Source of the DNA: Carpediemonas membranifera
Taxonomy: Eukaryota; Fornicata
Direction of reading: 5' to 3'
Assembly: GCA_019828565.1 (NCBI GenBank)
Contig: JAHDYR010000005.1
Location: 434,001-498,000 of the forward strand
DNA length: 64,000 nucleotides
Below, piece by piece: positions 1 through 9,382 of the stretch (positions are counted from its first letter, which is position 1; each line of letters begins with the position of its first letter). Below the pieces are notes generated by a model. That model saw only the letters and a list, made by a program, of their open reading frames with translations, was not told where the DNA came from and searched no databases. Position numbers and translations under genes: made by a program.

Positions 1-441
1 AGTCTCGATCTCCGTCTCGTTCATCTCGTGGCGCTCGGCAAGGGCGGCCATGCCCGCGGTGGAGACAGCAGAGGCGGCTAGGTAGCCGTAGCGGTCCTTC
101 ACCCATAGGACTCGGTGACGGAGGAAGATGCGAGCGAGTACGGCGAAGCCACTGATTCGATTGAACTTGAAGCTGCGGTAGATCTCCTCGAGGAACTCCG
201 CCTCTTCGCGCATAGTGGATGAAGCAGGACGCTTCCAAGTCATGGTGGTCTCTTGCCGAAGCAGATCTACTGTCTCTCGGACGTTGCCGCCGGCAGTAAA
301 TGCGTCTTGAAGCTGTTGAACGGTGGCTTTGAGCTCTGCGATCTCTTGGGCGGCGTCTCCCATCTGTTTCAGTTCGCTCTTGAACAACTGAACCGCCCTT
401 ATGAGACGCACGATCCCGTCTTTGAGATCGTATCGAATCAT
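1..441 (-). CDS. Gag-like protein of a YR retrotransposon, 3' end beyond window
   Basis: The minus strand is open for 147 codons from an ATG at 441 to the window edge. The protein starts MIRYDLKDGIVRL, has a coiled-coil-like Gln/Leu-rich stretch at about residues 15-55, then a conserved block (RPASSTMREEAEFLEEIYRS, FLRHRVLWVKDRYGYL). The same block occurs in the gag-like gene at 32,808-33,329, so this is a relative of element H. By position in that relative the product should be the nucleocapsid-like first protein of a tyrosine-recombinase retroelement; no zinc knuckle is visible. The start lies 45 bp from the tRNA-Asn gene. Sequence and homology inside the window are direct observation; the gag role is inference from gene order. 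Confidence 0.7.
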   Translation of the reverse strand, partial: MIRYDLKDGIVRLIRAVQLFKSELKQMGDAAQEIAELKATVQQLQDAFTAGGNVRETVDLLRQETTMTWKRPASSTMREEAEFLEEIYRSFKFNRISGFAVLARIFLRHRVLWVKDRYGYLAASAVSTAGMAALAERHEMNETEIET

Positions 442-486
442 CCTCGACCTCTCGCGCCGAAGTTTTGGCTCCGCTGGCCTTGCCAA

Positions 487-559
487 GCTTCCATAGCTCA
501 GTCGGTAGAGCGGCAGACTGTTAATCTGTAGGTCGTTGGTTCGAGCCCAACTGGGAGCG
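487..559 (+). tRNA. tRNA-Asn (GUU)
   Basis: A full cloverleaf can be drawn: a 7-bp acceptor stem with one G-U pair, A-box TAGCTCAGTCGG, anticodon loop CTGTTAA giving anticodon GUU, T arm GTTGG/CCAAC around TTCGAGC, and discriminator G559. No intron and no encoded CCA. The 237-bp retroelement repeat begins only 35 bp past its 3' end. Confidence 0.95.
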
Positions 560-594
560 CAGTATGTTTAAGTTTAGTCTGCCAGGCTTGCTGT

Positions 595-1124
595 CCACAA
601 AGTGTGGCTCTATAACAGAGAGCCCTCCTCTTAAATCCAACCAAAATGGGGGGGCGAGTATTTACTTCGGGTGGCTTCCCCGAGCTCTTATGACAGACCC
701 GGGTAAATCCTCGTCTCGCGATCCGGTCAGGTCCGAAACGGCTCCGACACCTGCCGATGCGTTTCGAAGTGTGACCTAAAGTGCACATTGATCGGCGCGC
801 GCAGGTGCCAGTGATGGTCCTGTGACAGGATCCACAAAGTGTGGCTCTATAACAGAGAGCCCTCCTCTTAAATCCAACCAAAATGGGGGGGCGAGTATTT
901 ACTTCGGGTGGCTTCCCCGAGCTCTTATGACAGACCCGGGTAAATCCTCGTCTCGCGATCCGGTCAGGTCCGAAACGGCTCCGACACCTGCCGATGCGTT
1001 TCGAAGTGTGACCTAAAGTGCACATTGATCGGCGCGCGCAGGTGCCAGTGATGGTCCTGTGACAGGATCCACAAAGTGTGGCTCTATAACAGAGAGCCCT
1101 CCTCTTAAATCCAACCAAAATGGG
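595..1124 (-). repeat. 237-bp tandem terminal repeat, 2.2 copies
   Basis: Unit starts at 595, 832 and 1069 (last copy partial), exact period 237 bp. Each unit contains hairpins: CCACA-AAG-TGTGG, GGCTCT...AGAGCC and CCTGT-G-ACAGG. By comparison with element A2 the short 56-bp piece corresponds to B1 and each full unit to A2+B2 of a split direct repeat, so A1 has one extra A2-B2 unit. Frames inside the repeat look open but are repeat artefacts. Confidence 0.9.
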
Positions 1125-1278
1125 ACAATCCCGCAAGACGTCCCTGTGGGACTAAAGCTTTGGGCCGGCGAGTCTATCTCGCCTCGACCAGAGTTAAGAA
1201 TTAATGATGAATCCAGGCCGGCGAGTCCGTCTCGCCTCGGCCGTTCCCCTCGAACGCGGATGTTTAATGGAGGGGTGG

Positions 1279-2110
1279 TTAAAAGTGGGGCCCGAGAAGG
1301 CTGAGGTTCATCCTCCTGGTGAGGTCCTCGTTTGTTCTGATGGCGTCAGCGACATAGCTGCGGAGGGAGGTGACGTCCTTCCATGTGCCCATTGAGAGGA
1401 TCACCTCCAGCGGGACTCCTGATAGAGCCATCTCCGACGCTGCCCCCCTTACGGAAGCTGTGGAGACCCGTCCGTGGACCGAACAACGCCTTCACGACTC
1501 GTCGGAGGTGTGCGGCTGTGAGCGGTTTGTCTCTGCTCAGGCGCCCGTTGACTATGACTCGCCAGATGGGGGTGTCATCAGCCAGGTAGTGTGTGCCCTC
1601 GACCCAGCGTCTAAGTGCCAAGGCCGGGTTGAAGGCGGCTGATAGCCATACGTATGGTACGCGCTTCTTAACTCCCGTTAGGATGGTCTTGGTCCGCTGA
1701 ATGTGTAGGAGAATGTCGCCGTTCTTGAGTAGCTCCAGGTCGGCCGGGCATAGGGAGAGTATCTCGATGCCTCTGGACACCGTCAGATAGGCGACTGCCC
1801 CAAAGAGACATGCCTGATATGACTCAAAGTCGTCACTCCGGCGCCCCAGTGCCTCGATCATCTCAGCCTTGGTGATGGCGCGCGAGCCGCCGGTAGTTCC
1901 CGCCGTGCTGGCGCCCTTAGCCGCCTGCTTAACGATGTACTTGGAGTTGGCGGGCGGATGCCAGTCTTTGAGGAACTCCTGTAGCTGAACAATCCAGTAG
2001 CCCTTCCTCGCCACGTTCGATGGCCCGCAGAAGGAGCCTTCGTCCTTGAGGAAGGCTACAAGCTGGTCTCGATCCGACAGGCTGAGATCGCGAGAGCCTT
2101 CGAACCTGGC
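1279..2110 (-). pseudogene. Tyrosine recombinase fragment of element A1
   Basis: The protein MARKGYWIVQLQEFLKDW through SRGIEIL to GLHSFRKG matches the A2 recombinase almost residue for residue. At about 1443-1448 there is one extra C in a C-run (six instead of five), so the frame is lost just after the His-x-x-Arg motif and the nucleophilic Tyr is out of frame. The 5' end is cut at 2110. It would not make an active recombinase. The homopolymer position leaves a sequencing error possible. Confidence 0.85.
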
Positions 2111-2184
2111 TGTGGTATGGATAGAACAGCTAGCGAAAGAGATTTAATCAATTGCTCTCCCAGCCACTAGCTCCCGTCAGAGAT

Positions 2185-3300
2185 TTAAAGTGGTGGTTGG
2201 AGAAGGATGGAGGCCAGGTGTCCCTGGACCCCCGGGTGTGTGCGGACCCCGTTGCCCATATATCTCAGCATGCTTTTCGTGGAGGCCCACGTCCCCATGG
2301 ACAGGAGGACTTCGGTACTCGTGTGGGCTACCGCCAACTCCGTGGTGGCGCCCTTGCGGAATGAGTGCCACGAAATGTCGGTGCCGTACGCCTGGTGGAT
2401 CCAGTGGCGGAGGGTTGACGCCGGTAGCGGCTTCGATAGTGAAATACCACCGGTTGAGGTGATCGCCCGCCAGATGAGGTCGTCGTCGCGGCGCGTTGCC
2501 GTGGGGACCCATGCCTTCAGGGCCCTTGCTGGGTTAAAGCGGGCCCACGATTGGTTTGGTACCAGCTTGCGGACGCCTGTGGCAGTCTTAGTTCTCGCGA
2601 ACAGAAGGAGGGCATTGCCATCAGCGTCGAACTCGACGTCTCTTCGTCTGAGCCCAAAGATCTCTGCGCCTCTACTCACGGTGATAAAGCAGAGAGCAGA
2701 AAAAGAGGGCGGCCTGGAAGGCTTGGGGTGACTTCCGACGTCTGTCTATGACCCTGCGGACTCTCGCGGACGTGACAGGCTTCGCACCCCCGGTCAGGCC
2801 TTCTACAGAGGCGACGTTCCGGGCGGCGGCGATTATCTGCTTGGCAGCGATCGGGGGCGCCAGTCAGACACGAGTGGGGCGGCCTCGCAAATCCAGTAGC
2901 CTTTCCTGTGTATCGACTGTGGGCCCGACGTGGTACCCTCGGTCAGAAGGAACTCTTTGAGCTGTTGCGCGTGTGAGTGGCTCGCGTTGCGGGATTGGAG
3001 GAATTTGGCGACCCAGCCCGCTGCTGTGCGGCGCGACGATTCGTTTCTGAAATGTGATAGTCGGTCGTCAGCGAGGAGGGCTTGGAACGGGTTTTCAGGA
3101 TAAGCGCCACGAAGCGGATCTTGCCCTTGTCTGTCGCTGTCCAGGCTAGCTCGGACTGCAGGAGGTGTTTCGCCTGGACTCTGAGGTACAACTTGAGGGG
3201 TGTCAAACGTTTGATGGCTCGGACCTCGGGCGAGTTGAGGTCCGGGCACAGGACTATCGCCGCTGATCTCCAGTGTCGAGGGTTCCCAGTCTGGGTCGAG
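2185..3300 (-). pseudogene. Tyrosine recombinase of element B, two frameshifts
   Basis: N-terminal part (DDRLSHFRNESSRRTAAGW, then HRKGYWICEAAPL) and C-terminal catalytic part (SRGAEIFGLRR, WHSFRKGATTELAV, MLRYMGNGVRTHPG) can be read in sequence, giving the Arg, His-x-x-Arg and Tyr residues of a YR. The frame breaks twice: at a G-run near 2850-2862 and in a five-A run near 2691-2705. Both are homopolymers. The N-terminal third overlaps the RT 3' end in another frame, as in the other elements here. Confidence 0.8.
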
Positions 3301-4960
3301 GCGCGTATTGTCTGGAGGCGACGACACGTCACTCCAAGAAGGGCTATAGGAGGAGCTATATAAATCCTGACTCCCCTCCAGTCCATCTGGAAGCCGTTGT
3401 CGTGGATTGACCAGGCTATTTCTGCAAAGCCTGGTAAGGCCAGAACCTTGTCGGGGCGTGCTGTGACGTCGATCTCGACCGGCCCCCACTTGCGCATGAT
3501 GGTTTCCAAGACTTCTCGGGGTGACGACCAGTCGAGCTTGGCGAACCTGGAGAGCCTGTCCGCCTGGACATTCAGGTGTCCGGCAATATGGAAGCAGTGG
3601 ACGTCGAGGCGCTTGGTTTCTGCCGTGTTGTAGATGTCCTGTAGGATCTGGTGTGCGGCTGGGGGAGGTTCGGCGATCCCCGTCTGTTTACCCAGCTGAT
3701 GGCAGCTGAGTTGTCGGCAAAGACTGTGAGAGAGGAGCGTGACTCCTGCTGGGGCACGAGATTGATCGCCTGAGCGATCGCGAAGAGCTCCTTGACGCCA
3801 ATGTGTTCCCCCTTGAGATGAGGGGGGAAGGCACCCTGTGATGCCGCTCCCTTCTCCCCATTGAACAGGCATGCTCCCCAGCCGGACGTTGATGCGTCTG
3901 AGGTGACAGAAATCTGGAGCGTATCGCGTATTTCCCAGTCCGCTCTTGCTTCGGCGAACCTCTTGGGTGGGCGATCGCGGAGGAGGACTTGCCACGCCGC
4001 CAGCTGCCTGCGGATTTGGCTGGAGAGGTGGACGGTCTCCGTCGTAGGGGTGGCCTGCAGTGGTCTGAGTGCGAGGCGGGCGAACTGTGTGGTCCCTGCG
4101 AAGAATGACAGACGGCCTAGGAGCTTCTGCCAGTCTGAAGCTGTGATGGACCCGACCCGGAGGGCCTTGGAGATCGTGGCCGTGTAGGCCTCGGCCTTGT
4201 CTTTTGAGATTCTTAGGGACTCGCTTGCGGTGTCTATGTGGACACCTAGGTAGTCTACCTGCTGGGTCGGCGTGAGGACGCACTTGTTGAGGCCCGGTAT
4301 CGCCCCCAGCGATAGCATGAGGTCGATGATCTGCGGGGTGACCGAAGCTAGGTACGATGGGGAGGCATGGGACACTAAGAAGTCGTCGAGATAGACCGCG
4401 ATGGTCACCCCGAACCTGTGTGCGATGATCTTTGCAAGCTGTATGGTCGTGCTCTGGAACACGTACGGCGCCGCTGTCCATCCGAAGCCGAGTGTGTTGT
4501 ACCTGAATGCGCGGCCGTCCGGTAGGACCACGCCTAGGAGGGGGGAGTCTCGCGAGGCGACGCCAAGTTGGTGGTATCCCGATGCTAGGTCTATCTTGAT
4601 CATGTAGTCGTTCTTGTGCAGATTGCGGACCGCCCGTCTGATGCCGAACAGACGAAACACCCTCAGCTCTGCTGTCAACTCGTTCAGGGCTCGGAGGTCG
4701 TGCACGGGGCGGACATCGTCTTTGCCCTTCGACACCGCGAACAGGGGTGCGCTGTGACGCAGTTCGTCTATCGGGCACGGGGAGAGGACGCCCTTGGCGA
4801 CTAGCTCTTCGATCTTCGGGAGTAGGCGGGGGTCCACTCGCCTTTGCGGTTCTGGTGGAGGGGGCGCAGAGGTGAGGTGGATAGGGACGCCATCCCGCAG
4901 CCAGCTTACTACCTCGGGGGAGGCACCGAGTCTTGCCCACACCGGCCACTTTTTGTTCAT
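2943..4960 (-). pseudogene. Reverse transcriptase/RNase H of element B, one frameshift
   Basis: Starts MNKKWPVWARLGASPEVVSW. RT core: KIDLASGYHQ (motif A Asp), LGFGWTAAPYVFQ (motif B), VYLDDFLVSH (YxDD catalytic motif). RNase H follows: SVTSDASTSGWGA, HIGVKELFAI, VFADNSAAISW, and then VQADRLSRFAKLDW after the break. The frame shifts once at a C-run near 3668-3672, inside RNase H. Family knowledge: DIRS-type RT-RNase H copies the element RNA into DNA that is integrated by the YR. Confidence 0.85.
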
Positions 4961-4989
4961 TGACGGGAACTGAACATCTGTGGCAAGGG

Positions 4990-5517
4990 CTACTTCTTGT
5001 GCTTCTTGTGAAACCCCCCTTTGTTCTGGGGCTGGTCCTTTCTCTTACCCTTGGCTCTGGCTTTGGCTGCGCAGTAGGAGATGGCACGGGGGGTTTTGGT
5101 CTGGGACGTGTTGAACAAGTCGAGAAACAGTTCGCAGGTTGCGTCCGACCAGTTGTCGTCCTTGAGGTCCAGAAGGGTACGGCGTGCTTGGAGTTCCACC
5201 AGGAGTCTTGCTTTGAGCGGCTCGTCGTCGAGGGCGTTGACGATCACCATCACGCGGCGAAGCCACTTTGCTTCCGCCTTAAGTGGTCTCTTTGTCGGAA
5301 GCTCGCCGTATGCATCCATCTCTGCCAGTGTTTGGTCAATATCCGCTTCATCTTGTTCAGGGAAGAAATCAATTTGAGATTCCTTCGGCGGCTCGGTCTC
5401 GGGCGGCGGAGGAGGCGGATTAAGCTTTGCAAGCTGTTGCGAGATGGTAGCGATTGAGGCTTCTAGGTTATTGAGCCTCGTTGCCGTCGGATCTGGATGT
5501 TCCGAATTTTCTACCAT
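4990..5517 (-). CDS. Gag-like protein of element B
   Basis: 175 codons from an ATG at 5517. N-terminus has a proline run (LNPPPPPPETEPP), then an acidic stretch, then a conserved block (LPTKRPLKAEAKWLRRVMV, LDLKDDNWSDAT) shared with the G element, and a basic tail (GGFHKKHKK). It ends 30 bp before the RT start, in another frame. A five-codon upstream frame starts at the conserved CAGTTTATG and overlaps this start. The role as nucleocapsid-like protein is inferred from position and basic tail. Confidence 0.75.
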   Translation of the reverse strand: MVENSEHPDPTATRLNNLEASIATISQQLAKLNPPPPPPETEPPKESQIDFFPEQDEADIDQTLAEMDAYGELPTKRPLKAEAKWLRRVMVIVNALDDEPLKARLLVELQARRTLLDLKDDNWSDATCELFLDLFNTSQTKTPRAISYCAAKARAKGKRKDQPQNKGGFHKKHKK

Positions 5518-5651
5518 TCTGCCCGCATAAACTGCGCGGCTCGCCTGGTCGGCGCATCACCATGCCGGAGCGAGGCGATCTCATTGCCCTCCGCTCACGG
5601 CCCGTTACCCGAGGTAACCTGTCAGCGCGATGTAACGCCAAGTCGAGGCTT

Positions 5652-5943
5652 CACAAAGTGTGGCTCTATAACAGAGAGCCCTCCTCTTAAATCCAACCAA
5701 AATGGGGGGGCGAGTATTTACTTCGGGTGGCTTCCCCGAGCTCTTATGACAGACCCGGGTAAATCCTCGTCTCGCGATCCGGTCAGGTCCGAAACGGCTC
5801 CGACACCTGCCGATGCGTTTCGAAGTGTGACCTAAAGTGCACATTGATCGGCGCGCGCAGGTGCCAGTGATGGTCCTGTGACAGGATCCACAAAGTGTGG
5901 CTCTATAACAGAGAGCCCTCCTCTTAAATCCAACCAAAATGGG
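5652..5943 (-). repeat. 3' terminal B1-A2-B2 split direct repeat of A2
   Basis: Read on the minus strand: B1 (5943-5888), the A2 segment (to about 5708), then B2 (5707-5652), the B parts being copies at a 237-bp spacing. The part at 5806-5889 is also present at the element's 5' end (9269-9350). Compared with element A1 there is one fewer 237-bp unit. Confidence 0.85.
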
Positions 5944-6099
5944 ACAATCCCGCAAGACGTCCCTGTGGGACTAAAGCTTTGGGCCGGCGAGTCTATCTCG
6001 CCTCGACCAGAGTTAAGAATTAATGATGAATCCAGGCCGGCGAGTCCGTCTCGCCTCGGCCGTTCCCCCTCGAACGCGGATGTTTAATGGAGGGGGTGG

Positions 6100-7284
6100 T
6101 TAAAAGTGGGGCCCGAGAAGGCTGAGGTTCATCCTCCTGGTGAGGTCCTCGTTTGTTCTGATGGCGTCAGCGACATAGCTGCGGAGGGAGGTGACGTCCT
6201 TCCATGTGCCCATTGAGAGGATCACCTCCAGCGGGACTCCTGATAGAGCCATCTCCGACGCTGCCCCCTTACGGAAGCTGTGGAGACCCGTCCGTGGACC
6301 GAACAACGCCTTCACGACTCGTCGGAGGTGTGCGGCTGTGAGCGGTTTGTCTCTGCTCAGGCGCCCGTTGACTATGACTCGCCAGATGGGGGTGTCATCA
6401 GCCAGGTAGTGTGTGCCCTCGACCCAGCGTCTAAGTGCCAAGGCCGGGTTGAAGGCGGCTGATAGCCATACGTATGGTACGCGCTTCTTAACTCCCGTTA
6501 GGATGGTCTTGGTCCGCTGAATGTGTAGGAGAATGTCGCCGTTCTTGAGTAGCTCCAGGTCGGCCGGGCATAGGGAGAGTATCTCGATGCCTCTGGACAC
6601 CGTCAGATAGGCGACTGCCCCAAAGAGACATGCCTGATATGACTCAAAGTCGTCACTCCGGCGCCCCAGTGCCTCGATCATCTCAGCCTTGGTGATGGCG
6701 CGCGAGCCGCCGGTAGTTCCCGCCGTGCTGGCGCCCTTAGCCGCCTGCTTAACGATGTACTTGGAGTTGGCGGGCGGATGCCAGTCTTTGAGGAACTCCT
6801 GTAGCTGAACAATCCAGTAGCCCTTCCTCGCCACGTTCGATGGCCCGCAGAAGGAGCCTTCGTCCTTGAGGAAGGCTACAAGCTGGTCTCGATCCGACAG
6901 GCTGCGATCGCGAGAGCCTTCGAACCTGGCCACCCAGCCGGCCACCGTCCGAGCAGACGCGTGATTAAGGTGAATCACTCTGTCCGACCTGAGGACTCTG
7001 TGGAAAACGTCCTGAACGCCATCACATTGAACCGTAGGCGTCCTCTGTCCTGTAGGTGAAGTAGGTGGGCCAGATCTGAGCTCGAAGCCGGGACGGAGAG
7101 ACGGAGTTTCCAGGACGTCCAACTCTTGAGGAGTCTCATCTCCGGCGCTTGAACCTCTGGGTAGAGGAGAAAGACTGCTGAGGTCCAAGACCTCGGGTGT
7201 CCAGTCTGAGTCTGAACTCTCGCTGTCGCTATCTTCTGGACTATGGCTGCCATAGACGAATTGGGGGCCCAGAGGACGCGACAT
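6100..7284 (-). CDS. Tyrosine recombinase of element A2
   Basis: 394 aa if translation starts at the ATG at 7284; the frame itself stays open far upstream through the RT gene to 8850. N-terminal 110 residues are Ser/Asp/Pro-rich, then a core-binding region (ARTVAGWVARFEGSRDRSLS, ARKGYWIVQLQEF), then the catalytic domain with Arg231 (SRGIEI), His335 and Arg338 (LHSFRKG) and nucleophile Tyr370 (LRSYVADAIR). Family knowledge: these enzymes integrate a circular DNA by site-specific recombination without target duplication. It overlaps the RT gene by about 310 bp in another frame. Confidence 0.88.
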   Translation of the reverse strand: MSRPLGPQFVYGSHSPEDSDSESSDSDWTPEVLDLSSLSPLPRGSSAGDETPQELDVLETPSLRPGFELRSGPPTSPTGQRTPTVQCDGVQDVFHRVLRSDRVIHLNHASARTVAGWVARFEGSRDRSLSDRDQLVAFLKDEGSFCGPSNVARKGYWIVQLQEFLKDWHPPANSKYIVKQAAKGASTAGTTGGSRAITKAEMIEALGRRSDDFESYQACLFGAVAYLTVSRGIEILSLCPADLELLKNGDILLHIQRTKTILTGVKKRVPYVWLSAAFNPALALRRWVEGTHYLADDTPIWRVIVNGRLSRDKPLTAAHLRRVVKALFGPRTGLHSFRKGAASEMALSGVPLEVILSMGTWKDVTSLRSYVADAIRTNEDLTRRMNLSLLGPHF

Positions 7285-8771
7285 CCAAGCCTTACGTCTA
7301 CGTCCGTTGAGACTGTCTGGACTGGACCCCACTCCGCGAGGACAGATTCCATGCTGGACTCCAGAGAGGAAGGGAGTCGTGAGAAGCCTCTGGACAGCCG
7401 ATCTGCTGCCAGGTTGATGATGCCCGGAGTGTGTAGTCCACGGAGTGTCAGGTTCCGGTCCTCCGCCTCCTTCTGGATCTGGGCTAGAATGTGCAGGGCC
7501 TGAGGTGGAGCCTTCGTAGACCCCGCCTTGTTGAGCCAGGCCAGAGCTGATGTGTTGTCTGAGAAGATCGATAGCTCGCGTTGGGAACTCTGTCTGCCGA
7601 TCAGACGGATGCCCTGTAGGATTCCCGCGAGCTCCTTCACGTTGATAGATTCTGCTCTTAGTTCTGGAGTGAACGTGCCCGAGGCTGAGGTCCCATACTC
7701 GCCGTGCACGGCTGCTCCCCACTTGACTCCAGATGCGTCTGTCGATACGACGAGGTCTAAGGAGGGGTGAGCGCCCCAAAGCGACTGAAGTTCTCTGATG
7801 TCTCGGACTGGGCGCTCTCTTAGCAGTAGCAGCCACTCTTGCAGTAGCTCCTTGGAGAGTGGGTCCTGTTGAAGGTGTCTCAGCCGGAGGAAAGCCCCGT
7901 GGGCGGTTGTAGCGAAGTAAGTCAGTCTCCCGAGGATCTTGGCCCAAGTCTCCTGATCGATGGTCTTGCCTGCCAGAGCCTGATGAATGTGAGAGGAGTA
8001 ACGTTTGGCCTTGTCCGCCGGGAGGCGTATTGTAAAACTCGCGGAGTCTATCACGAGCCCCAGATAGACCAATGACTGAGTCGGTGCCCATTCTGACTTC
8101 TCCTCTGAGGTGAGGACACAGAGGTCGGCTAGAGTCCGCCTGATGCGCGGCACCGCCCTCCTCAGGATTTCTCGGTCGCGGTGAAATAAGAGGAAGTCGT
8201 CGAGGTAGACAACGATGGTAAGACCCGTCCGAAGGGCTAGTATCTTGGCGAGTTGGTTGGTGATCGTCTGAAACACGAACGGCGATGCGCGCCAGCCGAA
8301 GCCTAGCACTCTGTACTGAAACGCTCGTCCGTCTGGAAGATAGACTCCTAGCAGCTTGCGGTCCTCCTTCCGTACTGGTACTTGATGGTACCCGGACTTG
8401 AGGTCGAACTTGACCATCCAGTCGCCCCTCTGGAGAAGGGAGAGAGCTCTGCGCAGACCGTAGAGCCGGAAGGATGAGCGCTCTGCCGAGCAGTCGTTCA
8501 GTATCGTGAGGTTGTGAATGATCCTCTTCGACTCGCCCTTCGGCACAGTAAACAGCGAGGCGGTGTGTCGCAGGGAAGAGGGATTCACTTGCTCTATGAC
8601 GCCTGTCTCTATCAAGGAAGGAATCTGCTGGACAATGAATGGGTCGACTGTCGGCTGTTGCCTTGGTGCTGGTGGTTGACTTCTCAGACGGATCTCGACC
8701 CCGTATCGTAACCAGTTGATCACCCGTTGTGATGCTCCCAACCTCTGCCACTCCCTCCACGCCGCGTTCAT
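6975..8771 (-). CDS. Reverse transcriptase/RNase H of element A2
   Basis: 598 aa from ATG 8771. RT core: VKFDLKSGYHQV, LGFGWRASPFVFQT, and VYLDDFLL with Tyr189-Asp191-Asp192. RNase H: VSTDASGVKWGAA (Asp), INVKELAGIL (Glu), IFSDNTSALAW (Asp), LAADRLSRG (Asp), the full DEDD set. The residues before the Met (LTLFPC) resemble the FPS motif preceding the RT in other elements here, so true initiation may be upstream through frameshifting from gag. The gag stop is 15 bp upstream. Confidence 0.9.
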   Translation of the reverse strand: MNAAWREWQRLGASQRVINWLRYGVEIRLRSQPPAPRQQPTVDPFIVQQIPSLIETGVIEQVNPSSLRHTASLFTVPKGESKRIIHNLTILNDCSAERSSFRLYGLRRALSLLQRGDWMVKFDLKSGYHQVPVRKEDRKLLGVYLPDGRAFQYRVLGFGWRASPFVFQTITNQLAKILALRTGLTIVVYLDDFLLFHRDREILRRAVPRIRRTLADLCVLTSEEKSEWAPTQSLVYLGLVIDSASFTIRLPADKAKRYSSHIHQALAGKTIDQETWAKILGRLTYFATTAHGAFLRLRHLQQDPLSKELLQEWLLLLRERPVRDIRELQSLWGAHPSLDLVVSTDASGVKWGAAVHGEYGTSASGTFTPELRAESINVKELAGILQGIRLIGRQSSQRELSIFSDNTSALAWLNKAGSTKAPPQALHILAQIQKEAEDRNLTLRGLHTPGIINLAADRLSRGFSRLPSSLESSMESVLAEWGPVQTVSTDVDVRLGCRVLWAPNSSMAAIVQKIATARVQTQTGHPRSWTSAVFLLYPEVQAPEMRLLKSWTSWKLRLSVPASSSDLAHLLHLQDRGRLRFNVMAFRTFSTESSGRTE

Positions 8772-8785
8772 GCATGGAAAGAGGG

Positions 8786-9268
8786 TTAGGTGTGGGCTCT
8801 CTTGCCGGAGGATCCTGTCTGAGTGCGACCTCGGTCCTGAGCGCGGCCACCGCGGCGAAAATTAGCGTCGCGCTTATCGCCCTTAGACTTGGCGCGGGCC
8901 GCCAGTTCCAGGACCTCGTCGCGATCAGGCACGCCCTTCGCCTTGCAATAGTTCTCGAACCGCTCTGCAGTAGCGTCAGTGTACACGTCCTTGATTAGAA
9001 GGTACTGGATTCTTGCAAAGAGAATGTTCCCGATCTCCTTCATCTTTGCGCCGTTCTCGATCCTATTCATGGTCTTGTATACGAATCTGGCCTCATCTTC
9101 GAGGCCGAACCTCTTTGGCATCTCCAGGAACAGTGGACGGCGAGCTGCTTCTGCTTGCTGCTCCAAAATTGCTTCCGATTGTATCTTAACCAAGCGCTCC
9201 AGCTTCTCGATACGCTTGTTAAGCTCATCGGGACTGTCTTGCGGCGGCAGGTCTTCGTTATCAGACAT
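8786..9268 (-). CDS. Gag-like protein of element A2
   Basis: 160 aa from ATG 9268 (MSDNEDLPPQDSPDELNKRI). An upstream in-frame ATG at 9307 lies within the terminal repeat, so I prefer the internal start. A coiled-coil-like segment (LEKLVKIQSEAILEQQAEAA form) leads to a conserved block (EMPKRFGLEDEARFVYKTM, LFARIQYLLIKD) and an Arg-rich tail. The core aligns with the C and D gag proteins (LPQRFGPRDEARFIKEL, LPKRYGPRDEAKFLREI). Confidence 0.75.
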   Translation of the reverse strand: MSDNEDLPPQDSPDELNKRIEKLERLVKIQSEAILEQQAEAARRPLFLEMPKRFGLEDEARFVYKTMNRIENGAKMKEIGNILFARIQYLLIKDVYTDATAERFENYCKAKGVPDRDEVLELAARAKSKGDKRDANFRRGGRAQDRGRTQTGSSGKRAHT

Positions 9269-9350
9269 CCTGCCGATGCGTTTCGAAGTGTGACCTAAAG
9301 TGCACATTGATCGGCGCGCGCAGGTGCCAGTGATGGTCCTGTGACAGGAT
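9269..9350 (-). repeat. 5' A1 copy of the split direct repeat of A2
   Basis: These 82 bp match 5806-5889 of the 3' repeat, including CCTGT-G-ACAGG at the outer end, and abut the gag ATG. The match is direct, not inverted. Confidence 0.85.
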
Positions 9351-9360
9351 CGCGGGGCGA

Positions 9361-9382
9361 GATGCTAGAGTATCCTAGCATC
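9361..9382. repeat. Perfect inverted repeat at the A2/C junction, candidate YR crossover site
   Basis: Arms GATGCTAG and CTAGCATC (8 bp, perfect) surround a 6-bp spacer AGTATC. It is followed directly by CTAACTCAT, the boundary motif of several elements here. Two 8-bp arms and a 6-bp spacer is the geometry of a minimal tyrosine-recombinase core site. Confidence 0.6.

Larger units (their letters stand above)
595..2110 (-). mobile_element. Element A1: truncated family-A YR retrotransposon
   Basis: It contains the 3' terminal repeats (595-1124), the 3' untranslated region and the C-terminal part of a YR gene (1279-2110). It is nearly identical to element A2 (5.65-9.35 kb) until 2110, where similarity stops abruptly after CGAACCTGGC. 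RT and gag are absent, so this is a 5'-truncated copy abutting element B. The far side of B does not continue the missing YR sequence, so B did not simply insert into an intact A1. Confidence 0.85.
2130..5645 (-). mobile_element. Element B: degraded YR retrotransposon
   Basis: Complete gene order gag (4990-5517), RT/RNase H (2943-4960) and YR (2185-3300) on the minus strand. It belongs to the same family as F and G but is clearly diverged from them. Its 5' leader, like that of G, has a GTTACC-cga-GGTAAC hairpin near 5615-5630 and a CAGTTTATG box before gag. Three frameshifts make it a probable dead copy. Exact outer ends are uncertain by about 20 bp. Confidence 0.85.
5646..9350 (-). mobile_element. 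Element A2: apparently intact family-A YR retrotransposon
   Basis: Order on the minus strand: A1 repeat (9269-9350), gag (8786-9268), RT/RNase H (6975-8771), YR (6100-7284), then B1-A2-B2 repeats (5943 to 5652). No frameshift or internal stop is seen in any of the three genes, and catalytic residues of RT, RNase H and YR are present. The split direct-repeat layout is the one described for PAT and Ngaro elements rather than the inverted repeats of DIRS1. This is one of two copies in the window that could be autonomous. Confidence 0.88.

Noticed and set aside
595-1124. Regular repeats considered as a CRISPR-like or satellite array
   Set aside because: The unit is 237 bp without spacers and is the terminal repeat of a retroelement.
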